Shown here piece after piece: positions 13,129 through 26,463 of a stretch of DNA of 64,000 nt. Each line of letters starts with the position of its first letter. The stretch's first letter is position 1. The notes beneath the pieces were generated by a model. That model had not been told where the DNA came from, did no database searches, and saw nothing but the letters and a program-made list of their open reading frames with translations. The stretch comes from Adiantum capillus-veneris (Eukaryota > Streptophyta > Polypodiopsida > Polypodiales > Pteridaceae): assembly GCA_014529385.2 (NCBI GenBank), contig CM043963.1, positions 64,161,469-64,225,468 of the forward strand. Direction: 5' to 3'. The translations under genes were made by a program, and so were the position numbers.

Positions 13129-13640
13129 TTATAAAAATTTAGACAAGTCTAACTCTTCTTGATTCCTACCATTTTCACTTGATAAACCATTAGCATCATT
13201 AGTGGATTCTTTGACAAAAATCATGTACACAAAAATTGAGCTTTTCATTGACTTATCAAGAGCTGGTGGATTTACAAGTGGTATAGTACGACCAGACTCA
13301 TTAGCATCTATATACATGTTCTTTCCCTTGTGGATGAAGTAGGTTCTCCTTTCAGGGAACTTCATGTCTGCAGCCATGCGATCAAACCATGGCGCCCCTA
13401 GGATAGCATCCTCATGTTGGAGAGGAGAGATGAAAAAGTCTTCTTTGTCGACATAGCTGTGGACATGAAGCCTCAAATTCCCAATCAAGGGAGTAATGGA
13501 AGCTTGCTATCCCTCGAAAGCTGTGTCAGGCATTACAATATCTCCCATCTCAAAAGCTTGAATGCCCAACTTGGTGGCCAACTCCATTGATATGATGTTG
13601 TGAGTAGAGCCAGGGTCAAACAAGATGAAGGCATCATGCT
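13129..13640 (-). pseudogene. Aspartic protease region of the chromovirus-like element
   Basis: Just upstream of the open frame 13129-13488, the minus strand reads 'FDPGSTHNIIS', the position of the retropepsin D-[ST]-G loop, here D-P-G. The open frame has 'HEDAILGAPWFD', matching the second conserved ILG-x-PW motif of retropepsins. A TAG separates the two halves, so the protease is interrupted. Confidence 0.7.
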
Positions 13641-14983
13641 CCCTTACCTTCCCCAAGCATATGAGAGAGATGATCCTTTGCAATGAGCATCCACTTTTGG
13701 AGCTTCAATGGTGGAAGCCCTAGGAGTCTCATTGCAAGCATTTTTCTTGGGACAAGAACAATAGCCATGTCCTTGCTCCCCACACTTAAAACACTTATGG
13801 TCCTTGCAAAAATCTTCAAGCTCTTATGAGAGAGTTTGTTTTTACCTTTGTAAACTCCCTTCTCCTTGGACCTATTGTTGTTGTTGTAGGAAGTGCCTTG
13901 GGAAGAATTTTGGGCATTCGTTTTTCCCTTTGCAACATTTTTGTCTTTGTTTTCCATGGGTTTGACATTCAGTCTAGCCCCTTGTTGGAAATTGATGCGG
14001 GGAGCAACCATGGTGTGGTGGATTACTTCGGTGATAGAACCAGGCCGTTGGGAGTTGACATAAAGTCTATCTTTTGGAAGACAGTAGCCTTGAGTTGTAA
14101 GTCCCAAAACTTTTCCACATATTTGTGAATAGATTCATGTGAGAGAAGCTTCAAACTACGCCATTTGGTGAGTACTTTGTCCTTTGCATCGCTTGCAAGG
14201 AATTGCTTCATGATGTAAATCGTAGAGTTTTCCATGTCTTTGGGGATTCACCATTGCCACGAAGGCTAGCCCACCATTGATGAGTTGATTTTTGGAAGTG
14301 CATAGCTACATGTTGTAGCTTGGAGGACTCCGTGAAGCCCTCGTCTCCAAAGGCCACATCAAATTGTTGGATGAAGGCTAATACTTTGTGGGTGGCACCA
14401 AAGGTGCCATCATAGGTGAGAAAAGAGATACTCTTTCCTCCCTCTTTGAACTTCTTGAGCTTTTGTGATCTTCGCCATGCAGGGTATGATTTGCAATGTC
14501 CTCCCCTCTTGTATTGTGTAGGAGAATAGCCATAGATTTCATCGAGAGAGGAGGAAGGTGAAGAAGAAGGAGAAGAGGGTGACCTTTTCTTCCTTGGTTT
14601 CCTTTTTTCCTTTCGGAGTGATGAGGAGAAGGACTATGTGTTGACCATTTCTTCATGGGAGGAGTTGGCAATCGTATAGACCGTCGTCTTCATAGAGCCA
14701 CATCTTCAAAGGAACTTAGGGATTCATTACTTTCTTGTTATTTGGATTCCTCCTCTCATATGGGAGAGAGTCGTCTTTTGGGGGTCTCATTAAGAGGCCT
14801 CCTAAGCTCTCTCTCCTCTTCAAGAGGAAGGAAAATCCCATAAGCATGAAGTTGTTGAGTAACTTCGGCTTGCAAAGTAGGGTTGCCCATAGCTTGATGC
14901 AACCTAGTAACAATATAATTGATAAACATGGGGGCATCATCATTAGCACCTTCATGTGAAAAATCAAAGTTATCAATGTTCAT
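13634..14983 (-). pseudogene. Gag of the chromovirus-like element (broken)
   Basis: The start codon at 14983 opens 'MNIDNFDFSHEGANDDAP'. Downstream, broken frames contain 'KVLTKWRSLKLLSHESIHKY', typical of the capsid region of retrotransposon Gag. Near 13760-13800 an alternative minus-strand frame encodes 'CFKCGEQGHGYCSC', a perfect C-x2-C-x4-H-x4-C RNA-binding knuckle. Gag would form the virus-like particle that packages element RNA. At least two frameshifts separate these pieces. Confidence 0.75.
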
Positions 14984-16356
14984 TCTACTCTCTTAATTAT
15001 TGTCATCCATACTAATTATACTATGTGTTTATGTAGTGTATTCTTTGGCAACTCAAAACCTTAGTTTCTACTCCTCTTAGCCTTTGAAAATAAGCACGTA
15101 AGTATCTACAGCCACGGCTCGAATTGGTTAATTATAGAGAGTAGTGGAGTGGGTCTAACATAGAAAAATTGTCAAGGGATAGCTCCTTTTGGACTTCTTA
15201 TGGCTCAATAATGGTAAAGCCATAGGCAAGTGTAAAAAGACCCCATTATTAAGACCAAAGCTCCCTAGGTGTGCACCATATCCCACATAGTGGGCTCAAC
15301 AAAACCGATAATAGATCCCAGTCCCACTTACCCTAATATAATTAACAAAATCAACCATTAAGCCCAAATGATCCCAAATGATATGAAATTTGGTGTATGT
15401 GCTCAACACAACATGCAAAAGATGGGTATAATGTCAAAAGTTCATTTTTGCTACCAGAATCACCCCTTAGACATCATACGTGTATGATGTCTGCTGATGA
15501 ATTTTTGGGCAGAATTCATTCACAACAAGCATCCCCAAGTCTCTAGAAATAGCTTTCAAGCACTTCTACCAATTTTCATGCAAAAATGTGCTCAAAATCA
15601 CAAGTTTCCCTTTTTCTGTTTCAGACACTCCGTCTTTTGCCTTTTGGGCATCAAGAGTTGGTCAAAACTCTAGTCTCAATGAGTACTTAGGGTAAAACCC
15701 CCCTTCTGAACACTCTGGTGCAGTCAAATTTTTCAAATTTGGTCTCTAGATCCCCCTTGAGACATTACACACGTATGATGTCCAGGTTTACCAAATTATA
15801 TTTTTTGTTCATAGAACCCTTGCACATGCCTTCTTATATGCACAACATCAATCTGTCATACAAAATGTCAACAAAACTCTTTTTATTGCATTTTTTTTTC
15901 TCAAAAGCAGACTTTTTAGAGATTCTAAATGCAAACAAGCACTTCAACAAATAAATCAATGATGAATAGCTCTAGATCAAAATCACATCACTTACCTAAA
16001 GCTACTCCTACACATCATATGGGGTTTTGCATTTATGAGTTAAAAAATGTTTTAATGCCACACGAAGTAGAAAACACTTTTATCACCTCACAAACCAGTC
16101 AATTACCACTAACTACTATAATCTACAAATCCTAACTAAATCTACCTAGTCACAGACCCTTGGCAAGACACATGCTTCCTAGCTATCCACTTGATCTCGG
16201 AATAACCTCTTCCGAATCTACTTAAGAAAAATGCTTTCTTTAGCCAAAACTAAAGCAAGCACATGAGTGTTAATAGGAATATCTACCTAAGTCCTTGTAT
16301 CCTTGACAACGGCACGAATGTTGAGTGTTGATAGGAATACCTACCTAGTCCTTGTA
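14984..16356 (-). other. Leader of the chromovirus-like element, no gene
   Basis: Non-coding sequence between the primer-binding site and Gag on the minus strand. It contains two of the GACAT...ATGTC palindromes listed separately and a short direct repeat at 16265-16320 and 16325-16375. Small open frames at 15718-15954 and 15929-16135 have no recognisable similarity. Confidence 0.5.
15469..15783. repeat. Two GACAT-type palindromes in the leader
   Basis: At 15469-15492 an 11-bp arm AGACATCATAC is followed by a two-base centre and its reverse complement. At 15760-15783 a weaker copy has GACATTACACA facing CGTATGATGTC with mismatches. They belong to the same family as the copies at 16738-17424. 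Confidence 0.8.
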
Positions 16357-16373
16357 TCCCCGACAATGGTGCA
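16357..16373 (-). promoter_or_regulatory. Primer-binding site and LTR edge of the chromovirus-like element
   Basis: On the minus strand the sequence TGCACCATTGTCGGGGA follows a CAACA end (LTR edge at 16376) with two intervening T. It resembles the common plant gypsy primer site TGGCGCC-GTTG-CGGGGA, complementary to the tRNA-Asp 3' end. A second, weaker copy of the same text lies at about 16300-16318, so this part was duplicated. The far end of the LTR could not be located. Confidence 0.6.
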
Positions 16374-16737
16374 AATGTTGCAGGAGCGAATCACACCACC
16401 CATAAAGTGCATGTAGCACAACCTAGATCAACATAATGTCAATCGAAGACACAGTGACACGATAGGCACACGGAGGAAATCTCTTTAGCTTGTGAGTTTG
16501 ATACCATCCTACACATACACCACTCTAGAAGGCCAACTGAACCACAATTTAGAATCTCACTGCTCTCAACTACACCACCAATCCGGCTTGCAAAGACCAT
16601 AAGACGCATCTAGGCAAGTGAATGCTTGTATTGGTGATAACTTGCATAAAAAGTGGTCAAATTCTATTTTGAAACTTGCTGTGAGTTGCCAGTGTAGTGA
16701 GGAACCTCTGGAGTGAAATTCACTTCAAACTAACCAG

Positions 16738-17424
16738 TTAGACATTATACGCGTATAATGTCTAAATGGCACTTTTAGAGACCAAAATTGAGATCTGAGC
16801 ATACCATAATGTTAAGCACCACAAGACAAGCTCATAGATCAAATTTTATCAAAATCTAAGCACATAGACATTATACGCGTATAATGTCTCATGCCAAGAT
16901 CTGAAAGTCAAATTTCACTTTTGACCACATAGGAGGGTTGGAAATGATGTTTTAAGCCTACTTGCAAAATTTCATGTCATTCTGAGCAAAAAGACATTAT
17001 ATGCATATAATGTCTTAGTGGCCAGATCTGGGTCAAAACAAACATTTGGGCATACCCTAGTGTCCTAAAGCATAAAAGAAGTCCCTAGCCAAAATTTCAT
17101 TGCATTTGGAGCTCATTTGAGCTTGTAAAGTCCAGAAGACAGATTTGGACATATTCATGCTTATATTGGCCATAACTTGCTCAAAAAATGTCCAAATTGA
17201 ATTTTGAAAGTTGATGGGAGTTGCTTGAGTGACAAGGAATCAATGGGATAAAAGTCACCTCATTTTGCCACAAAAGATATTATACGCGTATAATGTCTCA
17301 TGTCAAAATAAAGGTCAAAATCATAAACTGAGACTTGCAATGGGTAGAAGACATCAAGGGGAGTCTATAATTTAAGTTAGGAGCAAATCTGAGTCAGGAG
17401 ACATTGCACGTGTATAAAGTCTCC
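16738..17424. repeat. Array of GACATTATACG palindromes, ~125-bp spacing
   Basis: Five palindromes share the half-site AGACATTATACG followed by its reverse complement. The copy at 16738-16765 is perfect over 28 bp, that at 16866-16889 over 24 bp, and that at 16991-17016 over 26 bp with an ATGCAT centre. The copy at 17275-17298 has one mismatch pair and that at 17397-17424 is degenerate. Starts are 126, 125, 284 and about 125 bp apart, as if one member near 17130 were lost. No open frame crosses them. They lie upstream of the plus-strand family G gag and possibly inside the LTR of the minus-strand element. Confidence 0.9.
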
Positions 17425-17787
17425 AGGCATAGGTTAAGTCAAATTTTATTTTTTTTTGCCATAACTTCACCTTCGATATCGGATTCAAAAACTTTTTTTT
17501 ATCAAAACGAAGCTCCAAAGTAGCTCTACGACTTTCTGTGTAAACCCTCAAAAACAATGAAAGACCCCTACGAGGTCACTCATTGTTGGTCAGCGTCCAA
17601 AAAAAAATTTGTTTAAGGCCTCAAAATTCATCCAGAAGTTAGGGGTGTCTAAAACTGACAATTTGAGGAAATTGTGATAAAACGGTCACGGTTTTGGACA
17701 TAGTTTTGACTTTTTCCAAACCAAATCACTTGAACACTTTGGAATAAGCCTTCTTACATCAAGCTAGAGCTCTTAAGCCCAGAAATT

Positions 17788-17985
17788 ATGTTTTCTTTAC
17801 ATTCAAACACGGCTTATACAAGCTTCGAAATCTTAGAGATAGAGGAGAATCCACCCATAATGGATCTTCCAAACTTGCATTTGATAAAGACCAAGTTTGT
17901 TGAGAGAGTTTTGACAGATCATGAGAGTGAAGGACTATATAGATATATTGACGACAGTGAGGTCAATCTATATAGGTGCTCATAG
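17788..17985 (+). CDS. Small open frame before Gag, uncertain
   Basis: A 65-codon frame that ends before Gag. It has no clear similarity to the conserved N-terminal Gag extension of the two other family G copies. It may be leader sequence only. Confidence 0.2.
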   Translation: MFSLHSNTAYTSFEILEIEENPPIMDLPNLHLIKTKFVERVLTDHESEGLYRYIDDSEVNLYRCS

Positions 17986-18239
17986 CCATACCCAGGAGAG
18001 TTGACGGATCACAAGCTCTTATATGTCTATACATACAGAATCGACTATCATTGGAAATCTATAGTTGTTGACAAGTATGGGTGAGAATACAAAGCTACAG
18101 AAATCACAAATCCACAGTATGCACTATAAAGAGGTGGATATTTGGTCAATGAAGGACCATAGATATCTCCACCAAACACGAGAATTCCGATGAGTTCCAA
18201 AAAGGGAGAGACCTAAATTCCCTTCTAGAGAGATAACGA

Positions 18240-19470
18240 GAGATGAAATGATCACTGAGATGGCAGACATACCTCCTCAAGTGAATCTCCCTCAAGGGCC
18301 AATCTCCAAGAGAACGACCAATCCCTTTGAAGAAGAGTCTAGGCATAGTAGAAGACCTAAAGCGAGAGAAGGATTAGGAGAGTATATGGTTAGACTTGTA
18401 GACAATTGGTGAGTTAGACCATCCCAGATCCAGAAATAGGTAAACAAGGAATACACTAGAGATAAATATCCAAGAGATCATGTAGCAATTTTCAGAAGAG
18501 TAATTAGAGCAGAGGAAGTTTCAAATTTTGTGACACAATTTGAGGGATTTGGACTAAATCTAGAAGATGATGCGGCTACATGGTTTGACTCAGTGGAAAG
18601 ACATGTTTGAGAAATTCATCAAAGAATTATTGCAGAAAGGCATTTCTCACAATACGGTCTCGCAAATCCACAGATGCAAGCAAAAAGAGAGTGAATCAGT
18701 GTGCAAAGCGGCATTACGGCTCAAGAAATACGTCAAGTTCTATCCAAGAGTGGAACTTCCTATGCAAGCACGGTTAATGCTAATCTTTATCCAGGCGATG
18801 AGACATGCGAGTCTTCAAAAAGATATGCACATGATAAGGAGCCTGACACTAAATGAATTGATCAAAGAAGCTCTTTATCTGGTGGATAACTGTGAGAAAT
18901 ATAAAGAAAATGATTGTAAGAGTCAAGAGGACGACACATCCTCTCAGCACAATGATTCACAAATGAGTCAGTCCATGCAAAACCAGCAAGACCTATCGAT
19001 CAAGAAAAATTTATCGAAATGGTCAAGAGGTTAGCTCCTCTTGTAAATTCTGATCCAAGGGAGCTTAAGAGGTGGGAGCTTAAGAGGTGCAAAATTGAGA
19101 GAAAATGGACAAACCATACAAGGAAAGAGTGTTACTATAGCATGGAATATGCTAGGGAGAGGTTTGTACAACCGGCTCCAATGGCACCTCCTCCACCTAG
19201 ATACGCTATGGGAAATGCGCTAGGACCAGTAGGAGTTTCAAGGCCAAATCTTGTCTTAGGACAACAACCTACACTGCCAGGTGCTAGAATGCCTGTAGAC
19301 ATGAGATACATGCCGATGATGGAAGCATCTAATAAACAAGCGCTAGTACCATCTACAATGTATTATAACAACCAAAGTGGGTACTGCCCTTCGAAGCAAA
19401 AAAAAAAAGAGAGAAATACATGGAGTGATGAGGTCGGTACAATCTCCACCTCCTACGTTTTGACCTAAAG
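18240..19470 (+). pseudogene. Gag of family G copy I (broken)
   Basis: Pieces in alternating frames cover a retrotransposon capsid region. 'FEGFGLNLEDDAATWF' (about 18537-18585) matches 'GFGMTLEGKSLTWF' in the minus-strand copy. The frame 18567-19034 carries 'KEALYLVDNCEKY', parallel to 'SDAIDLGDNCDIF'. The frame 19019-19468 gives 'GVSRPNLVLGQQPTLPG' and 'MRYMPMMEASNKQALVP', matching 'MERPQPVLGQQPPYPG' and 'KYMHPEEVIDEQSLVP'. Gag would assemble particles around element RNA. At least four frame breaks are present. Confidence 0.8.
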
Positions 19471-19682
19471 AAAGAAGGAATGTGATGGATGAAAGGGCAT
19501 TGCAGTTCGTTGTGAACATATGATTAGATAGATCAGAGCATGTTTACATCCAAGAGGAATTGCAAGAAGAGGCTCCTCAACTAGAGTGTCACAAAAGCCG
19601 TGGAAACCACTTGGTCAAATAATGTCCTCAGACGGCGATCACACAAGTAAATGCCTATTGTCTTGACTGTGGTGTTATTCAC

Positions 19683-20540
19683 TTGATCCACGATTGTCCA
19701 AAAAACCAAAACTATGCCAGAGAGATCACAACAAATGTGTCAGGAATCGTTCAACTACCTAGTAGCTCAAAAAATGAAAACATCATACCAATTCAAGTAG
19801 TTACGAGAGCGCAAGCTCAAAAGGAAGTTGAGGAGAGGCAAGAGACAAAGAAAATGGAAACTGACACGAGTCTAGAGACGAGTGAACCAAAGACTGATGC
19901 ACGTAATCTAAAAACCTAGAGCAAACGAAATAGTTGGAAAGCTAAAAAGGCTAGGATAAAAGCACGTAGGGAACAAGAGCAAAAATCCTTGGCTAAGAAG
20001 CTTACCCAAGCTGAAGAGAAGATAAAACAACATGAAGAAAGGGTTGCACCTTCTCTTACAGAGGCAACACAACCTCCAGAAGAACCATCCATAGATGAGA
20101 AACCAAGAAGTGCTAATTTGGGAGGATCAATATTGGTAGAAAAGATTAATGAGCCATTTGATGCCCTCTTAAAAGCCTATGAAACACGGCTCAAAAAAAA
20201 CCAAACTCAAGAACATAGGTGGATGACATATCCATATGCGAAACTAGAAAAGGATAGGCTTGAAATGTGCCAAAAAATGATTCAAACAGCCCAAGCTTTA
20301 CTAGAACCACAAGTTGGAAAACCTGAGAATGTGATCCTTGTCCCACCAAACCAGGAACACAAAGAGCCAGAATCTAGTCATGAGCAAGGACCAAAGCTCA
20401 AGGATCTAGCATTAGAACCAAGGATAGTATTGAATACCACGGATAACTCTTCCAAGGAATTTCACATAGCTATACCTGATAGTTGTAAAGAAATAGATGG
20501 TCTTGACAAATTTTGGAAACAAGTTAGAGAGGCCAATTAA
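19683..20540 (+). pseudogene. Gag-Pol linker of family G copy I
   Basis: A degraded knuckle 'YCLDCGVIHLIHDCPKN' precedes 'VVTRAQAQK'. The frame 19989-20540 contains 'NLGGSILVEKINEPFDALL' and 'QTAQALLEPQ'. The same string of motifs occurs in the other two copies ('GGSILVDKIFEPINA', 'VGSVLVDKIYEPINTY'), so it is a conserved family domain of about 70 residues. I do not recognise its function. It is rich in Lys and Glu and may form a coiled coil. Confidence 0.7.
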
Positions 20541-20652
20541 GCGAGTGAGATAAGCAGACGAGTAAAACAAATGGGTCATGGAAGAGGAGCGTCTCTTTCA
20601 CCAATAAGTAATTTGAGGCTAGATCTGAAATGAACATAGAAGTGGAATCGTA

Positions 20653-21341
20653 TTGGGGAGACAACGGATTTGTACAGTATATGGACATCAACACCATTTG
20701 CTAAGAACACTACCATATTATACGGGAGAATACGAGGCCAAGTTAGATGTTATTGCAATCCCGTCACAGAGACTATCTTCCAACAAGGTCATAGATTCAA
20801 AAGGGCTGATAGCCATCTTGTCAACACCAGTTACTTGTACAATAAAGTTAGCCAAGTTTCTCAGAATGCGACCAAACATGTGGGTTACTGTGGGAAAATT
20901 CCTAGAAAAAATTGGCGTTAAAAAGCCAATGACTCAAATCGAGGAAGGAATCAAAGAGCTGGAAATGCCTCAGCTTAACACTAGGCCAGTGCCATTAAAC
21001 AAGGTAGGTGAGTACTACAAGGGAGAAGATGGGAATACCACTCTTCCTGTGGAATTTAGGAGTGTAAAACCATGCCAATCCTTGACAGTGGAACTAGTGT
21101 TTCCATCGCAACAACAGAGATCTGGAAAAAATGGGAAAAACCATCAATGAGGGCTACTAGGATGAAATTGTATCTTCCAAACGGACACATGGAAAGGCCC
21201 ATAGGACTACTGGAAAAAGCAGTTGTTACTTCTTGTGGCATTGAATATGAGCAAAACTTTTCTATTGTTGACTTTGGTAAGAAGAAAAACTATGATATCA
21301 TTCTAGGAAGACCATTCATGAGACAACTAAAAATGGTCTAA
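20653..21341 (+). pseudogene. Aspartic protease of family G copy I
   Basis: The upstream frame has 'NKVGEYYKGEDGNTTLPVEF', matching 'NKVGEYYEGEEGNTILPMRY' in the minus copy. The protease frame (21072-21341) starts 'MPILDSGTSVSIATTEIW', giving the active-site triad as D-S-G. It ends 'YDIILGRPFMRQ', the conserved second motif (ILGRPF). The enzyme would cut the polyprotein. The two parts lie in different frames. Confidence 0.85.
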
Positions 21342-21365
21342 GACTGGGGTTATGACTATATCTAC

Positions 21366-22085
21366 ATGATACATTTGGAAACCATGACAATAATAAACTT
21401 GAAGGACCATAGTTACAGGGATGTGACAAGAACACCTATGAAGGAGTTTAATTCCGCTACTATAGCAAGATCAAAACTTCCAGCATGGTTGGGTAATCCT
21501 AAAGAACTATGGATGTGTGGAGCCTTGCAATGCGGAAGCTTAAAGCAAGAGGAAGGCATCCTAGAAAGGGCAATTGAAAATACAGATTATATCCCAAAAA
21601 CCTTTCCTAAGGAAGCTTTAGAGCCACTTGAGTGGGAACACATCTTGGCTACTCTTGATGTGTGCGGTATTCAAGAAGATCCAGCAACGAAGTTCTATGA
21701 TGAAAATGGCTATGATGTTGTTCCTTACTTTGCAGTGAGTGTTATCCAAGAAAATGAAGACAAAGAAGAAGACAAGTTCTATGACTCTGTAGAACACTTG
21801 GATCTCCAAGAAGATTCAAACAACGGAAATCCAGACAACCCAACAGGTGATAAGCATGAAACTTTAACTAATACAAGGTTTTATGATTGTCTAGATCAAA
21901 AACCTAGGAACCAATGTCACCGCTACAAGAGTAAAGTGCATCAAAAGTGGACTCCAAAATGCCCATTCGAAACACAACTGCAACAAGCATCCTCATACAT
22001 GTCTCCCATACATGAAGAAAATACTCATCCAAGAACAAGACAACCATGTCAACAAGCTACCAACGCTCTAATCAAGTGGATATAA
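21366..22085 (+). CDS. Post-protease domain of family G copy I
   Basis: A 239-codon frame that continues the protease region. Motifs 'INLKDHSYRDVTRTPMKEF', 'LPAWLGNPKELWMCGALQ' and 'FPKEALEPLEWEHILATLDV' match 'VNLKDHTYRDVMKTPIQEF', 'LPSWLNKDTPIWMCGALE' and 'FPEHLFEPFEWTQILATMDV' in the minus copy (40389-41360). The domain sits between protease and reverse transcriptase in both. I do not recognise a known fold. It ends 47 bp before the foldback begins. Confidence 0.7.
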   Translation: MIHLETMTIINLKDHSYRDVTRTPMKEFNSATIARSKLPAWLGNPKELWMCGALQCGSLKQEEGILERAIENTDYIPKTFPKEALEPLEWEHILATLDVCGIQEDPATKFYDENGYDVVPYFAVSVIQENEDKEEDKFYDSVEHLDLQEDSNNGNPDNPTGDKHETLTNTRFYDCLDQKPRNQCHRYKSKVHQKWTPKCPFETQLQQASSYMSPIHEENTHPRTRQPCQQATNALIKWI

Positions 22086-22131
22086 AAGTCATCCTAGAAA
22101 CAACAAACAAAGAGCAAGCAAACAGTAACTT

Positions 22132-22581
22132 CATTAGGCAAAATTTGGACTCACAAAGGGGCCCTTTAAGGAGTTTGACTTTACCTCTCTCTACCAAAAC
22201 GGGCGCATGGATAAATTTTTGCAAACAAACTCCAAAGTTGGCGAGGTTTGACAGTTAGAATGTCCTCTTCAAGCTCTATCTACTGATATATAGCACGCCA
22301 TGAGATTCCTCATATTTTAGAAGATTCTTTTTTTATTCACTTAGATTCCGACAGAGTTGTCACATCATAGGTGAATCAAAAAAAGAATCTTCTAAAATAT
22401 GAGGAATCTCATGGCGTGCTATATATCAGTAGATAGAGCTTGAAGAGGACATTCTAACTGTCAAACCTTCGCCAACTTTGGAGTTTGTTTGCAAAAATTT
22501 ATCCATGCGCCCGTTTTGGTAGAGAGAGGTAAAGTCAAACTCCTTAAAGGGCCCCTTTGTGAGTCCAAATTTTGCCTAATG
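22132..22581. mobile_element. Foldback element or MITE: ~210-bp near-identical inverted arms
   Basis: The left arm 22132-22340 and right arm 22371-22581 are reverse complements with only two small indels seen by eye, around a 30-bp spacer. The outer ends read CATTAGGCAAAATTTGGACT, facing each other. No clear target duplication is visible (left flank 'cagtaactt', right flank 'tccataaat'). Transcribed RNA would form a hairpin of about 209 bp. The same terminus occurs once more at 49452. Confidence 0.85.
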
Positions 22582-23645
22582 TCCATAAATAGACAAACCA
22601 CAAAGGAAAAGTTCTAGAATGAAATCTTGATGAGGATAGCAGTGATATAATGATTCTTATGACATCCCCTACCAGAAACTCAGGTCATCACCATCAGTAG
22701 CGGCTTCCATGACAACCAAAGAAGTCCAAAAGAAAAGAACAAGTCAGAACCAAATTTTTTGACAAATCTGGATACCAAAGAGGCAGCTCGTCCAAAAGCA
22801 TGTATGGATCAATAAAACAAATATCTCTGATGAAAAATCGCAAGATCTAATGCCAAAAGGACATCAATCAAAGTCTGCAAGAGCATCTAGAGAAAACACA
22901 AAGTCGCAAGCTTCTGCAACTCAGATTTGAGTTCCAAAGAAGTTTCTTTAAGCACAGAGAGGTAAAGAGTTTCTTTGGATTCCAAAACAAATAAAGTATC
23001 AGCTCCCAAACTCTGAATCTTGTCTCCAACCAAGCATACAAGAGCTAAAGTAAAGACCATTGAAGATTCACACAAAGACAAGGTGGATCCCAAAGCAGTC
23101 TCTTCAAACACAAACAAAGCAGGGACAAGTATGGGTTCCCAAACGAGCAGCATCAATGAAGCAGCCAATAATCATGAAGAAGTGGGTCCCAAAGGAAACC
23201 AATAAACTACAGTCACTGCACCGCCGCTTGAATTGCTTAAATTCCTCCTATAGTTACAGTACATTTAGAAGAGATCTCACTTCAAGCCAAAACACAAGAC
23301 TACGAAACAATGCCAAATACGACAACCAACCATAAGGATAAAATGGATCCCAACGAAGCATCAAATAGATAAGTAAGCCTTTGAAAAATCTCTATAGCCT
23401 TCAATCAAGAAAACAACACATGAGCTTCAAAAAATATCGCATTGCTTAGAATAGGAAGCCTCGCCAACAAATTCCAATAAGCAAATTGCTTATACCCACA
23501 TCTTGCATAGCATAAATCTTTTCCATGCATTGACTGTATATGATGAATAGGGCTACATTACAAGGCTTTCATAGGTACATTGTTTTATTGTCCAAGCACA
23601 ACACATACCCTTGGTGATACCCTGTCGTCGAGGAAAACTTCAAAT
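22582..23645. other. Decayed retroelement 3' sequence, no recognisable gene
   Basis: Open frames of 60-93 codons here (for example 23020-23205) have no recognisable domain. The region probably holds untranslated or rearranged sequence of copy I. Confidence 0.4.
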
Positions 23646-23661
23646 AGGAGGGGGGGAGGAA
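23646..23661 (+). promoter_or_regulatory. Polypurine tract-like sequence
   Basis: The plus strand reads 'aggagggggggaggaa' followed within ten bases by 'tgtggacc'. A purine tract directly before a TG is the expected layout at the edge of a 3' LTR on the plus strand. The matching 5' LTR was not found. Confidence 0.4.
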
Positions 23662-23974
23662 TTCTAAATGTGGACCTAATATTATGAATATTAGAGGGCA
23701 ATGTTTTGTGAGTTGTATTGAATTTTTGCGTTTGATTGTGACAAATTTTTGACAAAATTCAAAAGTATATGCCCTTGTGATAGCATTACAAGAGGATTAC
23801 AGGGACAAACCCCATACATGAGCCCCTAGGGACATGTGTACAATGTACCTAGCGTTTAGAATTCTATTAGAATGATTTTGCTTATTTGGATGAGTTGATT
23901 TTTGGTTTTATTTTGTTATTTTTGTGATTTTCCCACACACAAAAAAAGGAAAAAATCCATAATCTAGGTGACAC

Positions 23975-24332
23975 AGCTACTACTAACAAGCACAAAAGGG
24001 CCTTAACTTTCAAGTAAAATGATTGGGTCCTACTCAAGTTTCCCAAGGCTTGATTGAGGCAAACTACAAGCAAAAATCTTACGGGCCACCAAAAGTATTA
24101 TGCTAAGCTAGCAAAAAGATACTATGGTCCTTTTCAAGTCCTAAAACCAATCAGCAAGATGGCCTATCAACTAAAGTTTCCCAAACATTGGCTCATATAC
24201 AATGCTTTTCATGTGAGCCTAATTAAGCCTTACAAAGGAGAGCCACCAAGAGAACCATTAATTGAGGACCCGAGGATCAAGAAGCGGTGCTTCAGTCCAA
24301 ATCCATCCTTCGACATGAAGACAAGGTACTAA
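23975..24332 (+). pseudogene. Integrase C-terminal fragment, chromovirus type
   Basis: The plus strand encodes 'GHQKYYAKLAKRYYGPFQVL' and 'HWLIYNAFHVSLIKPYKGEP'. These are close relatives of the minus-strand integrase end at 10486-10722. Homology starts near 23975 ('NDWVLLKFPKA' with stops) and fades after 24332. It is a stray 3' fragment of the same chromovirus family. Confidence 0.85.

Positions 24333-26463
<2,131 letters not shown>

Larger units (their letters stand above)
10486..16375 (-). mobile_element. Decayed chromovirus-like Ty3/gypsy retrotransposon
   Basis: Read on the minus strand, the order is primer-binding site (16373), leader, gag (14983-13634), protease (about 13640-13129), reverse transcriptase and RNase H (12981-11861), and integrase (11787-10486). 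This is the Ty3/gypsy order. The integrase end 'RYYGPFQ...HNAFPMSLLKPYKG' is the GPY/F-type module of chromoviruses, although no chromodomain can be recognised after it. Every domain is broken by stops or frameshifts, and the reverse transcriptase active site reads FFDN instead of F-x-DD. The copy is therefore inactive. Confidence 0.85.
17788..23668 (+). mobile_element. Family G Ty3/gypsy copy I, 5' two-thirds only
   Basis: On the plus strand there is a Gag region (18240-19470), a Gag-Pol linker (19683-20540), a protease (about 20650-21341) and a post-protease segment (21366-22085). All are homologous by eye to the minus-strand copy at 36.6-47.8 kb. The reverse transcriptase and integrase are missing. 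A foldback (22132-22581) follows the last recognisable coding sequence, and a purine tract at 23646 may mark the old 3' end. A primer-binding site was not found. Confidence 0.75.

Noticed and set aside
14378-14671. 97-codon basic, Pro/His-rich frame as a separate gene
   Set aside because: It lies within the decayed Gag of the chromovirus-like element, on its coding strand, as a shifted frame.
15469-17424. CRISPR-like array of palindromic repeats
   Set aside because: Repeats are full palindromes with long, unequal spacers in eukaryotic sequence; no cas genes.
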